From: Durio zibethinus
Taxonomy: Eukaryota; Streptophyta; Magnoliopsida; Malvales; Malvaceae
Direction of reading: 5' to 3'
DNA: 64,000 nt
Assembly (NCBI RefSeq): GCF_002303985.1
Contig: NW_019168048.1
Location: forward strand, 18,795,384-18,859,383
Each line of letters begins with the position of its first letter. The first letter of the stretch is position 1. The notes below the pieces were generated by a model. That model searched no databases and was not told the DNA's origin. It saw only the letters and a program-made list of their open reading frames with translations. The translations under genes and the position numbers were made by a program. This document shows, piece by piece, positions 10,785 to 23,862 of this stretch.

Positions 10785-12362
10785 ATATTTTTATCTGAAG
10801 GAATATTAGAAGATACAGGATTACCTACTTTAATGCTAACTTAAATTTTCAAGATCAATTTACGAATTCTCGCTTCATGAACTTCCAAGGATCTACTTTC
10901 TATTCTATTATTTGAACAATTTCTTTAATCTTTCTAGTATATGGAACAACAAATAGAGTTGTTCACAAATTTTCACACTCGAAGTCTTAGGATTCTATGT
11001 GGATATTCAAGGATTAGGCAAGAAAGAGTTTTAGAGAGAGAACCTTTCACTATAGTGGTTGGGATTAACACTTTTTATTAATTTTCACAGGTATATGTGC
11101 CTATTTATATTGCAGATATTTCTATCCTATTGGGAATATACCTTTAATATTAGGAATCAGATAATACTCATATGGATGTACTAATGGGTTTGAGTTCACT
11201 TGACTCAACCCATATTCTAGCATATCTCATTTAGAGATATTAAGCATCAATGTGTACCTTCTTTCAAAAAACTCTTTATAGTCACTACGTTTTATGAAGG
11301 AAATGCATATGACTGGATAAGAAAGAATTGGTCAAGTGTTATATCAAGTTACCATCAAACTAACATGACACTATAACTCCATATATATATATATATATAT
11401 CATCTTGCACCAAACTAATGATATCCACATTAAAATAAAAAATCTCTGATCTTTCATATATAACATATGATAGAGCTATGTTTGATCTCTCATCCAATGT
11501 ATTTATGCTTATAGTTATATCAAACACTTAGTTCAACATTACTGTCTGCTCAAAAAATCACAAAATAGAAATGTTGAATCAATAAGTTTTTACTTAGTCA
11601 CTCAATTCAATCCACTTAAACTTGATTGCTTTTTTAGTCATGCTTTGACAAATTAAATCAATCATGACCATTGGATACATGCTAAAGTAGCAACATCAAG
11701 CCTTTAGTTCATGGCATAGTTGTAAGTTATAAAGGGCATACATGTAGAGTTGAAATCTACATAGCTCACATAATGATGAAGTAGAGGTCAATTTAGTCAC
11801 TCCCTAAATATTGGTTGAAATAGCACATGCAATATAATATGACATGTATACTATGGTGAAACTCTTATTATGGACAATGATGAAACTCTTATAATGGGCA
11901 ATGGTGAAACTTTCATTATGGGCATGTCACATACTTTTACCATAAGAATCTTAACTTAGATGTTTCTAAAACACATAACCTAAGAAACTAAAAACAATTG
12001 CTTCATTACAACAAATTCGTAAGAAACTCACATTCAACTATACAAGCTTTATGGAGAAGTGGAACTTCTCCAACATCGATTAATAGTAATAGTATCATTT
12101 TGGTCACTTACCAAGGCAACAATCAAAGATAATTATTTTGTTTACTCACTAAGAGCCAACAAGATCACTAGCACCTCACCATTAGCACTATGATGATCAT
12201 GTGTCATCCTATCCGCCTCAAAGCACCAAGGTGATCATTTGAGTGAGTTGACTAATCTATCTCGATGACATTCTACACCAAGAATATGATAAAATGCACT
12301 AATTTAAATTAAAAATTTAAAAGAAAAGATAATTTATATCTTATTAATAAAATTTTGTGCAC
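10785..12362 (-). mobile_element. Ty1/copia LTR (3' LTR of a truncated element)
   Basis: Read on the minus strand, the LTR starts near 12362 (TGTGCACAAAATTTT), directly after the RNase H remnant. It matches the plus-strand copia LTR U3 at 50457-51210 over most of its length, and its downstream half matches 30080-30541. A TATA-like box lies at 11101-11111 (minus strand, AATATAAATAG). The lower boundary near 10785 is set only by loss of similarity to the 30541 LTR end. It contains a 24-bp triplication (11854-11925). Confidence 0.75.
11854..11925. repeat. 24-bp triplication inside the copia LTR U3
   Basis: Three units beginning tggtgaaactc or a close variant start at 11854, 11878 and 11902, giving a period of 24 bp. 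The matching region of the related plus-strand LTR (about 50920-50940) has only one unit. Confidence 0.85.
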
Positions 12363-12374
12363 AACAAAACCTAT

Positions 12375-12640
12375 CAAATCCATATCAAATCCTACATAAA
12401 CCTAAGCTCCCAACATGTTTAGGAAAAGCATCACAAGGGAGGGGTTTTGTAAAAGAATCTATAGCCATGTCTCTAGTAGATAGAACTAAGGACAATTTAT
12501 TCTTACGCAATAATGTCTCTTATGAAGTGGTGCTTTTTCACAATGTGTTTGGATTTGGCATGATATTTATGATTCTTTGCATAAGCTATAAATGTAATGG
12601 TATCACGATGTATTACAATAGCCTCATCAACATGTGCACG
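12375..12640 (-). pseudogene. Ty1/copia RNase H C-terminus, degraded
   Basis: The minus-strand frame reads EAIVIHRDTITFIAYAKN, then SKHIVKKHHFIRD, which correspond to the copia RNase H end (the CDxxxAI and TKHI..RYHFIR blocks), and then a PLTK-like tail before the LTR. There are stops inside. It sits directly upstream of the LTR ending at 12362. The remainder of the element is missing beyond about 12640. Confidence 0.7.
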
Positions 12641-13033
12641 TGAGTGGGATGAGTTTCACCCTTATCACTCTCATTTGGCATTAGGTTTGATTTAGGAGTC
12701 ATCACCTGGGCATTAAGGCCATTAGTCTCATATTTACCAAAAAATATGGTTGATTGATTAAGGTATGAAATTATGAGGAATCAAAGCTCCTATTATTATT
12801 TATGATAACTTAGCCTTTACTACACTTCAAATACAACACCATTAGGCTTTCTAATCATAGGTCGCATCTCACTACTTATTTAAATGCATGCATCCAATTA
12901 TGATTTGTCATATGCTATCAAGCATGTATCTAAAAAGATATAAGTGGGTTGGTAGCTATGGGTGATCTTTCATATGATGTAAACAAGTATAATAAATAAC
13001 TTGAAATAAAGAATTCAAAGTATAGAACAAATG
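12641..13033. other. Unassigned repeat-like sequence flanking a solo LTR
   Basis: No frame or terminus was recognised. This segment, 19037-19211 and 25108 onward form one continuous older host sequence once the solo LTRs 13034-19036 and 19212-25102 are removed, as shown by their target duplications. Confidence 0.4.
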
Positions 13034-16000
13034 TGTTACTGGCAATGTGGGAGTATTGCAAGTGTATGAATTGCCCAAGTAATATAGATTGAAAGTATTT
13101 CAAGTTATCGTCTCCTTAAGGATTAGGTTTCTAATCTAGGACAAATTATTGAGATTGGACATCTAGTGCCATAACGTATAGATTCGTGAACATACCACTA
13201 GATATAAACTTTAGGAGTCACTACCAATCTTTTTTTTTAGGTGTGACTGGTCATCTAACGGAATCTGTCCCATTTTAAAAAGAAGTCCTAAATTAGATTT
13301 TGGTATTTTTAAAAAGTAGATTCTAGTCTACGAAACTAGATTTTAGGTTTGGAAGTACAATTATGTGTGAGGAAGATTATAGCACCCTCACAACACTCAT
13401 CTAAAAAATGATACTACTTTGATTTCAAATCATCCAAGCCATAAAGTCTCTTATAATTTTATCAAATAATTTAATTACTGAAAATTGATCTTTAAATTAC
13501 TCCAATAGTTTGATAGTAATTTAAGATAATTTTCTCATCTCAGGAGTATTCATGAAGACTAATGTTTCACTTTGAAAAGGCTTCATTGTCAGATTTATTT
13601 GATCTTTCTTTTTAAAAAATTTTTATTTGTGAAAATTATTTATTCTCAGAAATATCTTTCAATATGTTGGTGAGATTTTCTGTCAAAAATTATACTCTAA
13701 TATGTTGGTAGGATTTAAAATTTTATTTTTTTATGAGAACAACTTATTTACAAAAATATCTTTCAATATGTTGGTAAGATTTTTCGTTAATAATTATCTT
13801 TCAAAATATTAGTAGGATTTCAAAAACATTTTTTTTTAAAGAAAATTCATTAAGTCCTCCAATATTTTGATAAGACTTAATTTAATATTTAAATCCTCTA
13901 ATAGTTTTGTAGGATTGAAAAAAATTTTAAACCTTTTTCTAAATTTGAAAAAGAAAAAAAATCAATTAAAATAAAACAGAAATCATCATGCAAATAATAC
14001 CATGCAATAATATTATAATATATCATGTAATAATAATATGATATATCATGCGATAAACATAAGCTAGCATTCAATGATATAATAGGCAATTAATATAAAA
14101 TATCATGCAAATATATTAAATTTATGCCAAAGTAAGAATTAAAAATAAATTAATAAAAAAATCATGCAAAAAAAAACTGTTTTTCTGATCACATTAACAC
14201 AATCAACCCTTTAAAATAATAAGCACTAAAATATAAATATAAAAATAATATATATAAAAAATAAAAAATTAAATTAAATTAAATTAAAACAAAAAATAAA
14301 CAAAAAAAAAGAATACTCGCGTTGCGGGTTGGCTCCTTACCAGGTCAAGGCATGGATTCATGTGGGTCAACCCGTTTTCTGATCACACACTCTTTAGATT
14401 TTTTTTCTTTGTTTCCTTTCTCAAAACATTGAACAGAAAATTCAAATTCCCAAAAATTTGGTCAATAACCCAGATTTCAATGCCAAAATCTTCAAATAGC
14501 CATCAGAATCTTTAAATGAACCCAGAAACCACCATCTTCGGCTACCATGAACTCACTGGAACATTCCAATATGTCAAAAATTTCAACCATTTTTTGGAAA
14601 AATCTAGAAAACTTCTAGAATCTTAAATCTAACCTAAAAAGAAAAACTTAGATACCTAGATTTTAAAAAATAGAACTTCATTCTAAGCCTAAAAACCTAG
14701 AATCAAATCTAAAACCCCAAAGTCAAATTAAATACCCAAAAATCCTAAATTATTTTCGAAATAACCTAATGAACCTTTATGAACCCAAAAATTTCCCCTC
14801 TCCAGAATCAAAATTCCCAGTTAAAGAACACGAGCCCAGAAGACCCAAAAGAATCTGAAGCCCTTGATATTTTCTATTTTTTTTTTTTCTATTGTTTCTG
14901 TCTATCCCCTTTCTACCTATGTTAGAAAAAGATTTATAGAGGATTGTTAACAAGGATTTTAGGGATTCCATCGATGGTCAAAGATTTTTTGGATTTTCAT
15001 TGATTGTTGGAGATTGAAATTGTCACAAATAGATTCAATCCCATTAATTGCTTGATTTATTCTATGATTTGATTCCTTTTTACTTAGGTTGAATCCCACG
15101 AGCTAAAACCTGATGTTCTTTCCTTTTTTTTCTTTTTAATTTGACTATTTTTTTGGACTTTTGATTTTTTTTTTGGATTTCTTAAAATAACAAAAACTAA
15201 CATTAGACCAAAAATCAAATTAAATCAAATTAAACATAAAATTGAAAATTTTCCTATTAGGCCTAAAGTTTCACAATCGGGCCAGCTTATGGTCTAAAGC
15301 CCATTTTTAATCTCGAAATAATTTCTGGATAAAATGGAGTATCTACATCTAGGATACATTTGGTTAAAGTAAATTAATTAAAATAAACCTACATTAACAA
15401 CTAATTAAACTTAAGAATTATGCCAAATGAAGCTTTAACCCTAATTACTAACACATTATGAAGAATTGCTAAATTAACCCTAAAACTTACAAAAAGTGAA
15501 AAGATACCTAAATTAGAAAGTTGTTAAAAAAAGAAAAGTATCTAAAACCTAACTAAAAAGGTTCTAAATTAAAGCATAGATATTATAAAAGTAAAATATA
15601 ATGATTAATCATGCACAATATGAAATTAAATTGAACAAAAAGAAATAAAATTGCAATTCACGCTAAATAGTAACTTAAACCATCAATGACATTTAAATAC
15701 ATGAACATAGAGGTAAATGTCATGGAATTAAAATCCTAAAATGAACTAAATGGCATTTGGGCAATGGCATAAACACAAATACATGGAATTATAAATCTAA
15801 ATTATCATGCAAATTAACAACAATTAAAACCAAATAAACATGTAAATGAAGTTTAATTTCATTAACAAACAGGAATACATGCAAGCATAATTGCAATGGC
15901 AAGTTAAAGGCACAAATTAAAGACTAAATTTAGCAAATTTAGGGGCTAGAACAAAACCTAGAACAGCAGCAAAAATTAATCCATAAAACCTAGCAAAACA

Positions 16001-19000
16001 ACAAAAATGCAAAGTAAAACATTTTAGAAATAAACCTTCAATGGACATTGACATTACCCTACCATCCAAGATCCTAAATGCACATGATTTAAACATGAAA
16101 ATGACCTAAAATGTATCATTTAACTACTGCATCCAGATTTAAAAACTTATCCTAACCAAAAATTTAAAAAAGAAAATGAAAAGATTGAATTTCAAGTAAG
16201 CATTTCATCAAACACTTAAAATAGACACATGTAAACAACTAAAAAAAAACAACCTAATCTATATGGTAGCAAATGACATAAACAAGACTTGGAAACAACC
16301 AAAACCAAACTACATAGTACCTAAAAGAAAAATAATAAAATAAAACATAATTGACCATTACATGAATTTATGAGCTATAATGCAAGGAAAAAATAATATG
16401 AGATGCATGAAAACATTAAAATAAACATCATGAACTTAAATCAGAATTAAAATGCAACAACAAACCAATAGGAACCAACCTTAAAATTCGGATAGAATAG
16501 GGACAAAAATAGTGGTGAAAATGCATCATGAAATGAGAACAACATGGACCTTTCGACCTAAATGCTAGCATAACTCAAGATACATGCATGATATTCTCAA
16601 TCTAAAGCCTATCTTGAGAGTAAACCTAAAAAAAAACAAAAAACATGCACATGTGAGCATGTCCAAAAACTGAATAGAAATAGGTGAAAAACTAGGTTGA
16701 AAATAGTGCATGAAAATTGAACAATAAAATGAGCTAAATATAGTCAAGCAATTTAAGACCCATTAGATGTTTTTTAAAATTCAAGGTCACTTTAGGCTTT
16801 CATCTTCAACCCAAATTTAAGTTCAAACAACATAAAAGTGGTAAAAACTTAAAGAAAAATAAAACTGAATATAGGGGAAAAAGAACAACAAAATAGTGTT
16901 GGAAAAAAGTAGCTAAAAACTAAACTTTCATTAACTTAGCTGAGAAAAGATAACAAAGTGTTTGAAATTTAAAATGGAGCTTTAAAACATGAAAGATAAC
17001 TGAAAGGCAAGTAAATTAGCTAAGAAAAGAACCTAAAACCAAAGCTAAATGAAGGCTAAAAAAGTTTAACCAAACTAGCAACTGCTGCTGTTTGCTTAAG
17101 CCATTGCTAACATCAAGAAAAGAACCTAAAGAGAATTCAAAATGTGGCTTATCTTTACAGCCCTAAAATTGTTCTTTTTAAGGATCAAAGCTAGGTTAAT
17201 TTTTAGCCAGTCAATGGCTTTTAATAATACAACTCATACCTCAAAATTCTAGCCTAAACATGAACTGTTCTGGAGTTGAAAGAAAACTGAAAATGCAAAT
17301 GCTCTCTTATCCATTTCATTTTTCCATCATGTGAGCTTTTAAGTATAGTCTAATGGAAGGATCCTAATTAGCCATGTGTGAGGTATGTTGGTAGCCATTT
17401 AAACTAAAAAAAGTCCAATTTTTAAAGCTTGAACTGTAACTTTATGAAAACTCATAGCAATGGGAAATGCTCATGCACCATATTCCCATTTTCTTGCATT
17501 TTACCTCTTTTTCATGTGCCATTGCCACTCAAACTTATTAATCATTTGCATGCTTATGTGCCTTCTGACTTTTACAATAAAAAGCCTTTCCAAAACCCCA
17601 AAAATAAGAAGCAACACAATAAGAAATCTAGTAGCACTGGGTAATAATTGGTAGTCCATGGTTTGCTCCTCTTTGTATGTTCTTATGTGAATCATTATGC
17701 ACTCTTGACATCTAATAGGAGAGAAGGAAAATTTTAAGTTATCTTTGTAAAATTGGCCCTAAAATTCCCCCCAAAATTGTAACTACACAACATTGGCAAA
17801 AAATTGCATTCCATGTAACTCATGCACACTCGATTTGGCTTAGACAGTTTCAGCAAGTGACTTCGCATTGGCTTCTGGTCTTGGCAGCTTCTCTAGCTCT
17901 TCCGAGTGTCTTCAAGTCCTGAAATTCATCCTTTTCTTATGCAACTTATGGATATATAGCTAGCTCAAACAATAACAAAATGCACAACTCTTGAAGCCAA
18001 ATAAAATGCTTACTGCTAACCTTATTAAATATGTGACTACCTTGGGTGTGTGCACCAGTTTTTATTCCCCATTTCAACTTATAAAATTATCATTTCAAGC
18101 TTGAATAAATGTCTTCAATTGTGACTCAAAGCCAGCTCAAATTCAACTTTAAATTTTTTTCCAAACTGTGACATACAACAAAGAATGTAATGGTCGGCTG
18201 TCATTTTCCTTGTGGTCTACATTTGTCTTGTAATGCTATAGTCCTCTCTTGTATCAAGCATAGCTAATCAAGGTGCTTTAAATTTGGCTTCATGTCTTGC
18301 CTTTTTTCCTTTTTTCATTTGAGCTCCCAAAGTCAGTTTCAAGTTAACTATTCACTAACACTTATTGAGGGCTTAAGGATAGTTGTTTCTTCTCATTTGT
18401 AAGCATGAAAATGTGATACTCATAGGCTCAACTTCCACCAATTTCCTTCCATACTTGAGCCATCAACATTACCATAAAAGATTTCAAATTTACATCAAAG
18501 TTTTGAAAAATTCTCATGAAACCTGTGTGCACAAATGCCACCAACCAAACATCATTTTTTTGAAGAAATTTGGTTGCACGTCTAGCTAGCTTCTCCTCTT
18601 TTCTTACATGAACTTAATAGCCTATTAAGTGTCCAACATTCTCCCATAATCAATCATACTATAGCCACTTAAGCACCAAGTCAGCAACACTTTCTTATGT
18701 GCCAAAATGAGGAATTGTTTTGATTACAACCCATGTAGATGCTATTACCAGCTCATGCTTTTTTTTTTTTTTTATGTTCATGCATAAGTCAAGCGTTCTT
18801 CATGCAAAAGTGGCTAGTTGTTTTCTCCTCCTTTCATGCTTACATATGGCAACTTTGGTGTCTCATATCTAATAATGGTTGTCTCCTGCATTACCAAGCA
18901 TGTCAATTTGTTAATTTACCTACACATAAGGCAATAACCCAAAATTGGGTGAAAATTAAATTTACTAGTTAGGAATCAAGTAAATGATGTAATTGATCAA

Positions 19001-19036
19001 ATAAGTTCATAATAATTCTAAAAAAAAGAACTATCA
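13034..19036 (-). mobile_element. Solo Athila-like LTR, about 3.8 kb net, carrying a nested LTR
   Basis: The ends are TGTTACTGG (13034) and CTATCA (19036), flanked by perfect 5-bp copies of AAATG (13029-13033 and 19037-19041). After removing the nested insertion and one target copy, the length is about 3817 bp. Read on the minus strand it matches the two LTRs of the complete Athila-like element (33609-37353 and 44418-48204) from end to end. No primer-binding site or internal coding region is next to it. This is a solo LTR formed by recombination between the two LTRs of a former full element. Confidence 0.9.
13167..15347 (-). mobile_element. Solo LTR of the Tat-like TGTAGAYAC family, 2181 bp, nested
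   Basis: The element begins TGCCATAAC and ends GTATCTACA on the plus strand, so on the minus strand it starts TGTAGATAC and ends TTATGGCA. It is flanked by perfect TCTAG duplications (13162-13166 and 15348-15352) and interrupts the U5 end of the larger Athila-like LTR. A TATA-like box is at 14931-14941 (minus strand, TCTATAAATC). Relatives lie at 53592-54872 and 61783-64000. The downstream half (about 13480-13920) holds a cluster of degenerate CCTACCAAYRTATTGRARGAT-like motifs. Confidence 0.9.
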
Positions 19037-20144
19037 AAATGCAAGATGGCAAATTAAATTATTAGATGCCTCTATGGCATTATAATATGCTTGACTCAAA
19101 CCATAGACTTGCTTTTATATGATATATATGAAGAAGTAAAATCAATCATCCACTCATTCTTAATAAAACATAAAGATGAAACCTAGCATAAGATTCTATA
19201 TAATGTAAGCCTAATAACTTTATAAAATAATAAAGTTATTTGGACTTGTTTTCAGTGGTTAAATGAGTTTTTTTTTTGTTTTTTTTTTTTCTATGTAAGA
19301 TGTTTTTACTATTAATGTGCTTAATTTGATGATATGTAGGTAATCATGAAGAAAAGAAGAAATTGCTAAATCTTGGAGAATCCTAACAAATTCTACCTCA
19401 AATTGGAAAAAATCAACTCACCAACAGTTTTTCTACTTGAAAAAAGATTTTTGATTTTTTCTTGGATTTTTAATTTGACTAGGATATCCCATTTTTATTT
19501 GGAATTCCTACCTTGACTAGGAGATCTACTTAGAGAAGTTGACTTAAAGAAGGTTTTCTTATTAAGAAATCCTAAGTTGATTTGGTATTCCTACCCAGGG
19601 TAGGATTGCATGATGTAGACAGGTATGGGTGACACACTAAAAAAGATATGTGAAGCCCAAAGTTACAAGCCCAATTCAAGATGGTGTCCAAGGTAAGTCC
19701 AATCCAAGAGGTGGTCTAAATAGATACCAAAATACTACAAAAGTCAAGTTTTGGTAGGCTGTTAGCAAGAATGGGCAACCTAATTCTCTTTTATTCAAGA
19801 AGTCCTAATCTTAGTCCAAGAAATGATTAAGAGATGCAGGGCCTAATGCTAGTTAAAGAGTGAAAACAACCAAAGGTTTAAAAGTAATTACAACACATAA
19901 TTTTTTTATTAGAAAAGCCATAACTGCACCATTTTTCAACTTTAGGAGATTTAATTTCAAGAAAAGTTAGCAGCTAAAAACTTCTTCTTAAAGAATTAAC
20001 CATACAAGATTCTTTAAAAAAAAGTTGCAAGTGACTCAAAGTTAAGACTTTGAGAGATGCTAGAAAGAGCTTAAGAGAGATGGTTGAACCATTATTCTTG
20101 CATTTTGGAAGATCACATCAAAATTTTCTTTATCTAGAGCCAAC

Positions 20145-21633
20145 TGATTATTGCTTTTTGTATAGCCTGCAAGTGCACAAATCAAGTAATAAAATGAAAG
20201 TATTTCAGTATTGTTTCCCAACGGATTATAGTTTGTATATGTTGGGTAATTCTCAATTACCAAGGCAAAATCGTAAAATCTTTATCTAAATAAATGAAAT
20301 TTCAGTGTCAATTACAAAATAAAGAAACAAAGAGTAATGTAGGCTTAAAGCTTGACTTCATCAACTGTCACTTGGAAAGTAAAAGAGAATAGCTAAAAAC
20401 TAGATCTAAAAGAAATAATTGCATTGTTAGAAACAAAGAGAGATTGAGATTATCGTATGCATGTAGTATAAAAGAATGATTGCATAAAACTTAAGCTTGT
20501 AAAACATCAAAGAATGATAGTTAAAAACTTGTATTGAAATTAGAATGCTTGAATCAAACTTATAAAATAAGGAGAATGCTTACTGTAAATAAGAAAGTAA
20601 GAACAAGACTTGAAATTAAAAGTAATGAAAAAAAATCTTGAATTTAAATAAAATTAATTAAAAGAACAAAGCTTTGTTATTGGCAAATTTGTCATCTAAG
20701 CCAATAACTAATCTAAACTATAAATTAAAGAAAAAAACTAAGAAAAGAGAGAAAAGAAGAGAAGTGAAAGATGATGGATCATGAAATGAGGTGAATGACC
20801 TTCCTATTTATAGTGAAGGGTTCGACCATAGAGGGATAGGATTACAAGAGTTTGCTGTTAATTCAAATGCTACATGATAAAGCTTAATCTTGATCTTTAA
20901 AGTAGGCTTGGTTGATTAGGACTCTTTATCGTAGAGTTGTCTTGGCCAAATGATCTTTAGGGAAGTAATCTTGGCCTTTAATCTTTCTTGAAGTCTTAAA
21001 GTTTATTAAATCACATTTTCATCCTTACATTCGACTAAGGCTTAGGATTAAAAGATCATGTATTCAAATTTAAGCCAACTTCCTTCAATTCAAATCGTAA
21101 GAATGCTCATTTTATCATGATTCTTCAAAGAGGAAGCAAAAGAATCCTTGTCCATCACAAACACCCTTAGCATAATGCATCTAGCGTCCTTATTCTTTTA
21201 AATTATTTCATGACTAAGTTGAATATATAGAGTCCATATAAGCTTGAAAATGCTTGAAACCTTTTTGAAACATGGTTGAATGGTGTAAGAGTTCTCATGT
21301 AAGGAAAACACTTTAAATGTACAAGCAATCTCTTTGTGCTTTTACTTTGGCTGAATACATTGGGGAAGTGGTAGTGTCCTTGTGTATGTAAAACTACTTC
21401 TTGGCTATATGGATGGATGAAATTGGGCCAATAGGGTTTGGTTATAAGCTTCCAAGATATGGTCAAATCTGCTTTTACATGCATTAATGCATGGTTTGCA
21501 TGAAAATGAAGTCAACAAGCTTGAAACCCTAAAATCATGAAAACAAACATTAAAGTACCAAAAATCAACCAAATTTTAAAATTGTAGCATCTATTTTGAT
21601 ATAAAAAAATCGTTATATTTTTAGGTGCTATCA
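20145..21633 (-). mobile_element. Solo LTR, 1489 bp, nested in the plus-strand solo LTR
   Basis: The ends are TGATTATTGC (20145) and GTGCTATCA (21633), with perfect CCAAC duplications at 20140-20144 and 21634-21638. Read on the minus strand it begins TGATAGCACC. A TATA-like box is at 20813-20823 (minus strand, CTATAAATAGG). It is a relative of the solo LTR at 4848-6238: both share the terminal text ATTACTTGATTTGTGCACTTGC and the TATA surroundings. Confidence 0.9.
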
Positions 21634-21871
21634 CCAACTAGAAGACATCATAAAGATATGAACAAGTCAGCACCTTATCTAGCCACGATTCGATTTACAT
21701 TCATTTAAGAAATCCAAGTCAGATTTTATTCTTATCTAGAAAACTTTTGCAAAAGAGTTTAAGCTTGGTCGAACTTCAAGAGATCAAATCAAAAGCTAAC
21801 CCCCCATTCCTACTTATCTATTTAAGGCTTCTTGTATTTTAGTTCTATAAATAGCTAGGTTTAAAAAAGCA

Positions 21872-23862
21872 TGATTGATTTTTTTGTGAGCGTATAAGTC
21901 GTTCAAGTAATAATAGTGACCAAAGGTTAAGATATCATCCTACAAAGATTAGCAAAAGTAGACTTAGTTCAAGTACCTATTACACCCGTACTCCTTCTAA
22001 AGTTGATTCAATCGAAAGGTGTATTTAATGCTAAGCTAACAAGAACAAGTGAATAAAACCATAAGCAATACATGTTTCTAACAAAAAAATAAACCTATAA
22101 CATGTTAACTAGAAAAATTAATCAAAATAGTAGCAAAAGTAAATTGAGTTGAACTCAACATGCTTTGAATGTAATTCTAAACTAAAAAACTAAAATTTGA
22201 AATCTCAAATATCAGCTAACCAGCAAGTAACAAGTAGTAATTGAAACTAACTAACATGTAATAAAAAATAACTAACTAACTACTAACTTCCAAAGGAAAG
22301 GTGATATAAAAACTTCTTAAAATTTATTCAAACAACTTCTTAATTGATAGAACATTAAGTAAACATGGATCAAAACACAATTGAAAGGCAATTAAAGAAG
22401 AAAAATCACAAGAACAACCAGGAAAAAACACAAACCAAAAATGAAATTTCAAATATGGAGACTAATTGAATTGAGAGTAAAATTTAGATCTACACTCTTG
22501 AAAAGAAAATGAACTAAAACTAAGCTAAAACAACTTAGAGCTACAAGATTACTACAAGATTCAATAAAGAGATTGAATGAAACAATGTAAAAACAAGTCA
22601 ATGAACTTAAACAAAACTAAGTGTAGTAAAGAGAAAAATAGAGCACTAAAGAGAAATTCATCCAAATAGACTTAAAAAACATGAAATTAAGAGCAAGGAA
22701 ATTGAATCTAAATAAGTAAACACATGAATTAAGAAGTGCAAAATGAGAAAAGAGTAAACCAATCACCTAGGTAGGAGAGGATAATCTTAAAGTGTTGTCA
22801 TTTACTCAAGCTTTAACTCTACCACTGGATTTGAAATTGCATGAAATTGAATAAGAAATATTAAAGAACATTTTATTAATTAAATCTTAAAATGAATGTG
22901 AAATAAAGACAAGAAAAGTAAAACTTGCTAGAAAATAAATGCAATTTTCTCCCAAATAGCTCTTTAAAAGAATAAGGAATCAAATGTTTGGAGAGAAAAA
23001 AAAGTGAAATGCAAGGAAAAGAAAAAAAATGTAAAAACTAGCCAAAGTCTCCTAATGGCAAGCCACTTTCCCCTATTTATAAGCAAATGGTAGGTAGTTG
23101 AACCACTAAAAATGCAAAAAAAATCTAACGTAATTGTAACTATTCTAGATTCTTCCATCTTAACTACTTTGCCCTATTTGATTCCTTGTTTGCTTCCTTG
23201 TTTTCTTTTTCTTGCTTTCTTTTACTTTGAGTTTTCTCCTCTTGATTTTTTGAGTTCCTAAAAGTCAACATTATGTTCAATTAGAAGCCTTTAAATCACT
23301 AGTTAAGCAAATCTAATTGGTCCCTCTTTGAATCTCCAAAATGGCACCACAATTCCATGATCACATTGCATATGTATCCAACAACACACCTTGCATCTTA
23401 TATTCAATATTTGGCACCAATTGTAACAAAATTTTCTTTGAATTCACTAGCAAAGTGTTGACCATTTAATAGGCAATTTATACATGAAAATTTCTTTGAA
23501 CAATTTAATGAGCTAAGAATAATATTTTCAAATGAAAAATAGTAGTATTAAGGGTTGAAATAAAGTTTAATTAAGCTCAAATGAGCAAATGAAATCATAG
23601 AAGAGAAAGTATAAGGAAAAGTCCCATAAGTGGCAATGTAGCACAAGTATGCTAATTTTCACCTTTCATGACTTTTTGCACAAAAAATCCTCCAAAATGA
23701 GTCCAAAAGCTCAAAAATGATTAATTTTTAATATTTTCAACTACACATTGAACATTTATGCATTTAGGAGTGTTTTTGATAGAATTTTCAAGGAACAAGC
23801 CAATATTCAATAGAAATTGACCTAAAAAGAGATAATAAAATACTAAAATTTTAGTGCAATCA
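21872..23862 (-). mobile_element. LTR of the 57367-59484 family, about 2.0 kb, minus orientation
   Basis: On the minus strand it starts TGATTGCACTAAAATTTTAG, very close to the LTR start at 57367, and near its end matches the text around 59340-59460 (aggtacttga... then ttattacttgaa). A TATA-like box is at 23072-23083 (minus strand, TTATAAATAGG). No convincing target duplication was found (AAGCA versus GGTGA), and no adjacent internal region was seen. The right edge is firm; the left edge is uncertain by about 20 bp. Confidence 0.65.

Noticed and set aside
21872..23862. Target duplication for this LTR
   Set aside because: Candidate flanks (AAGCA/GGTGA, or TGTGA/GGTGA if the left edge is moved) do not match well enough with a proper TG start, so none is claimed.
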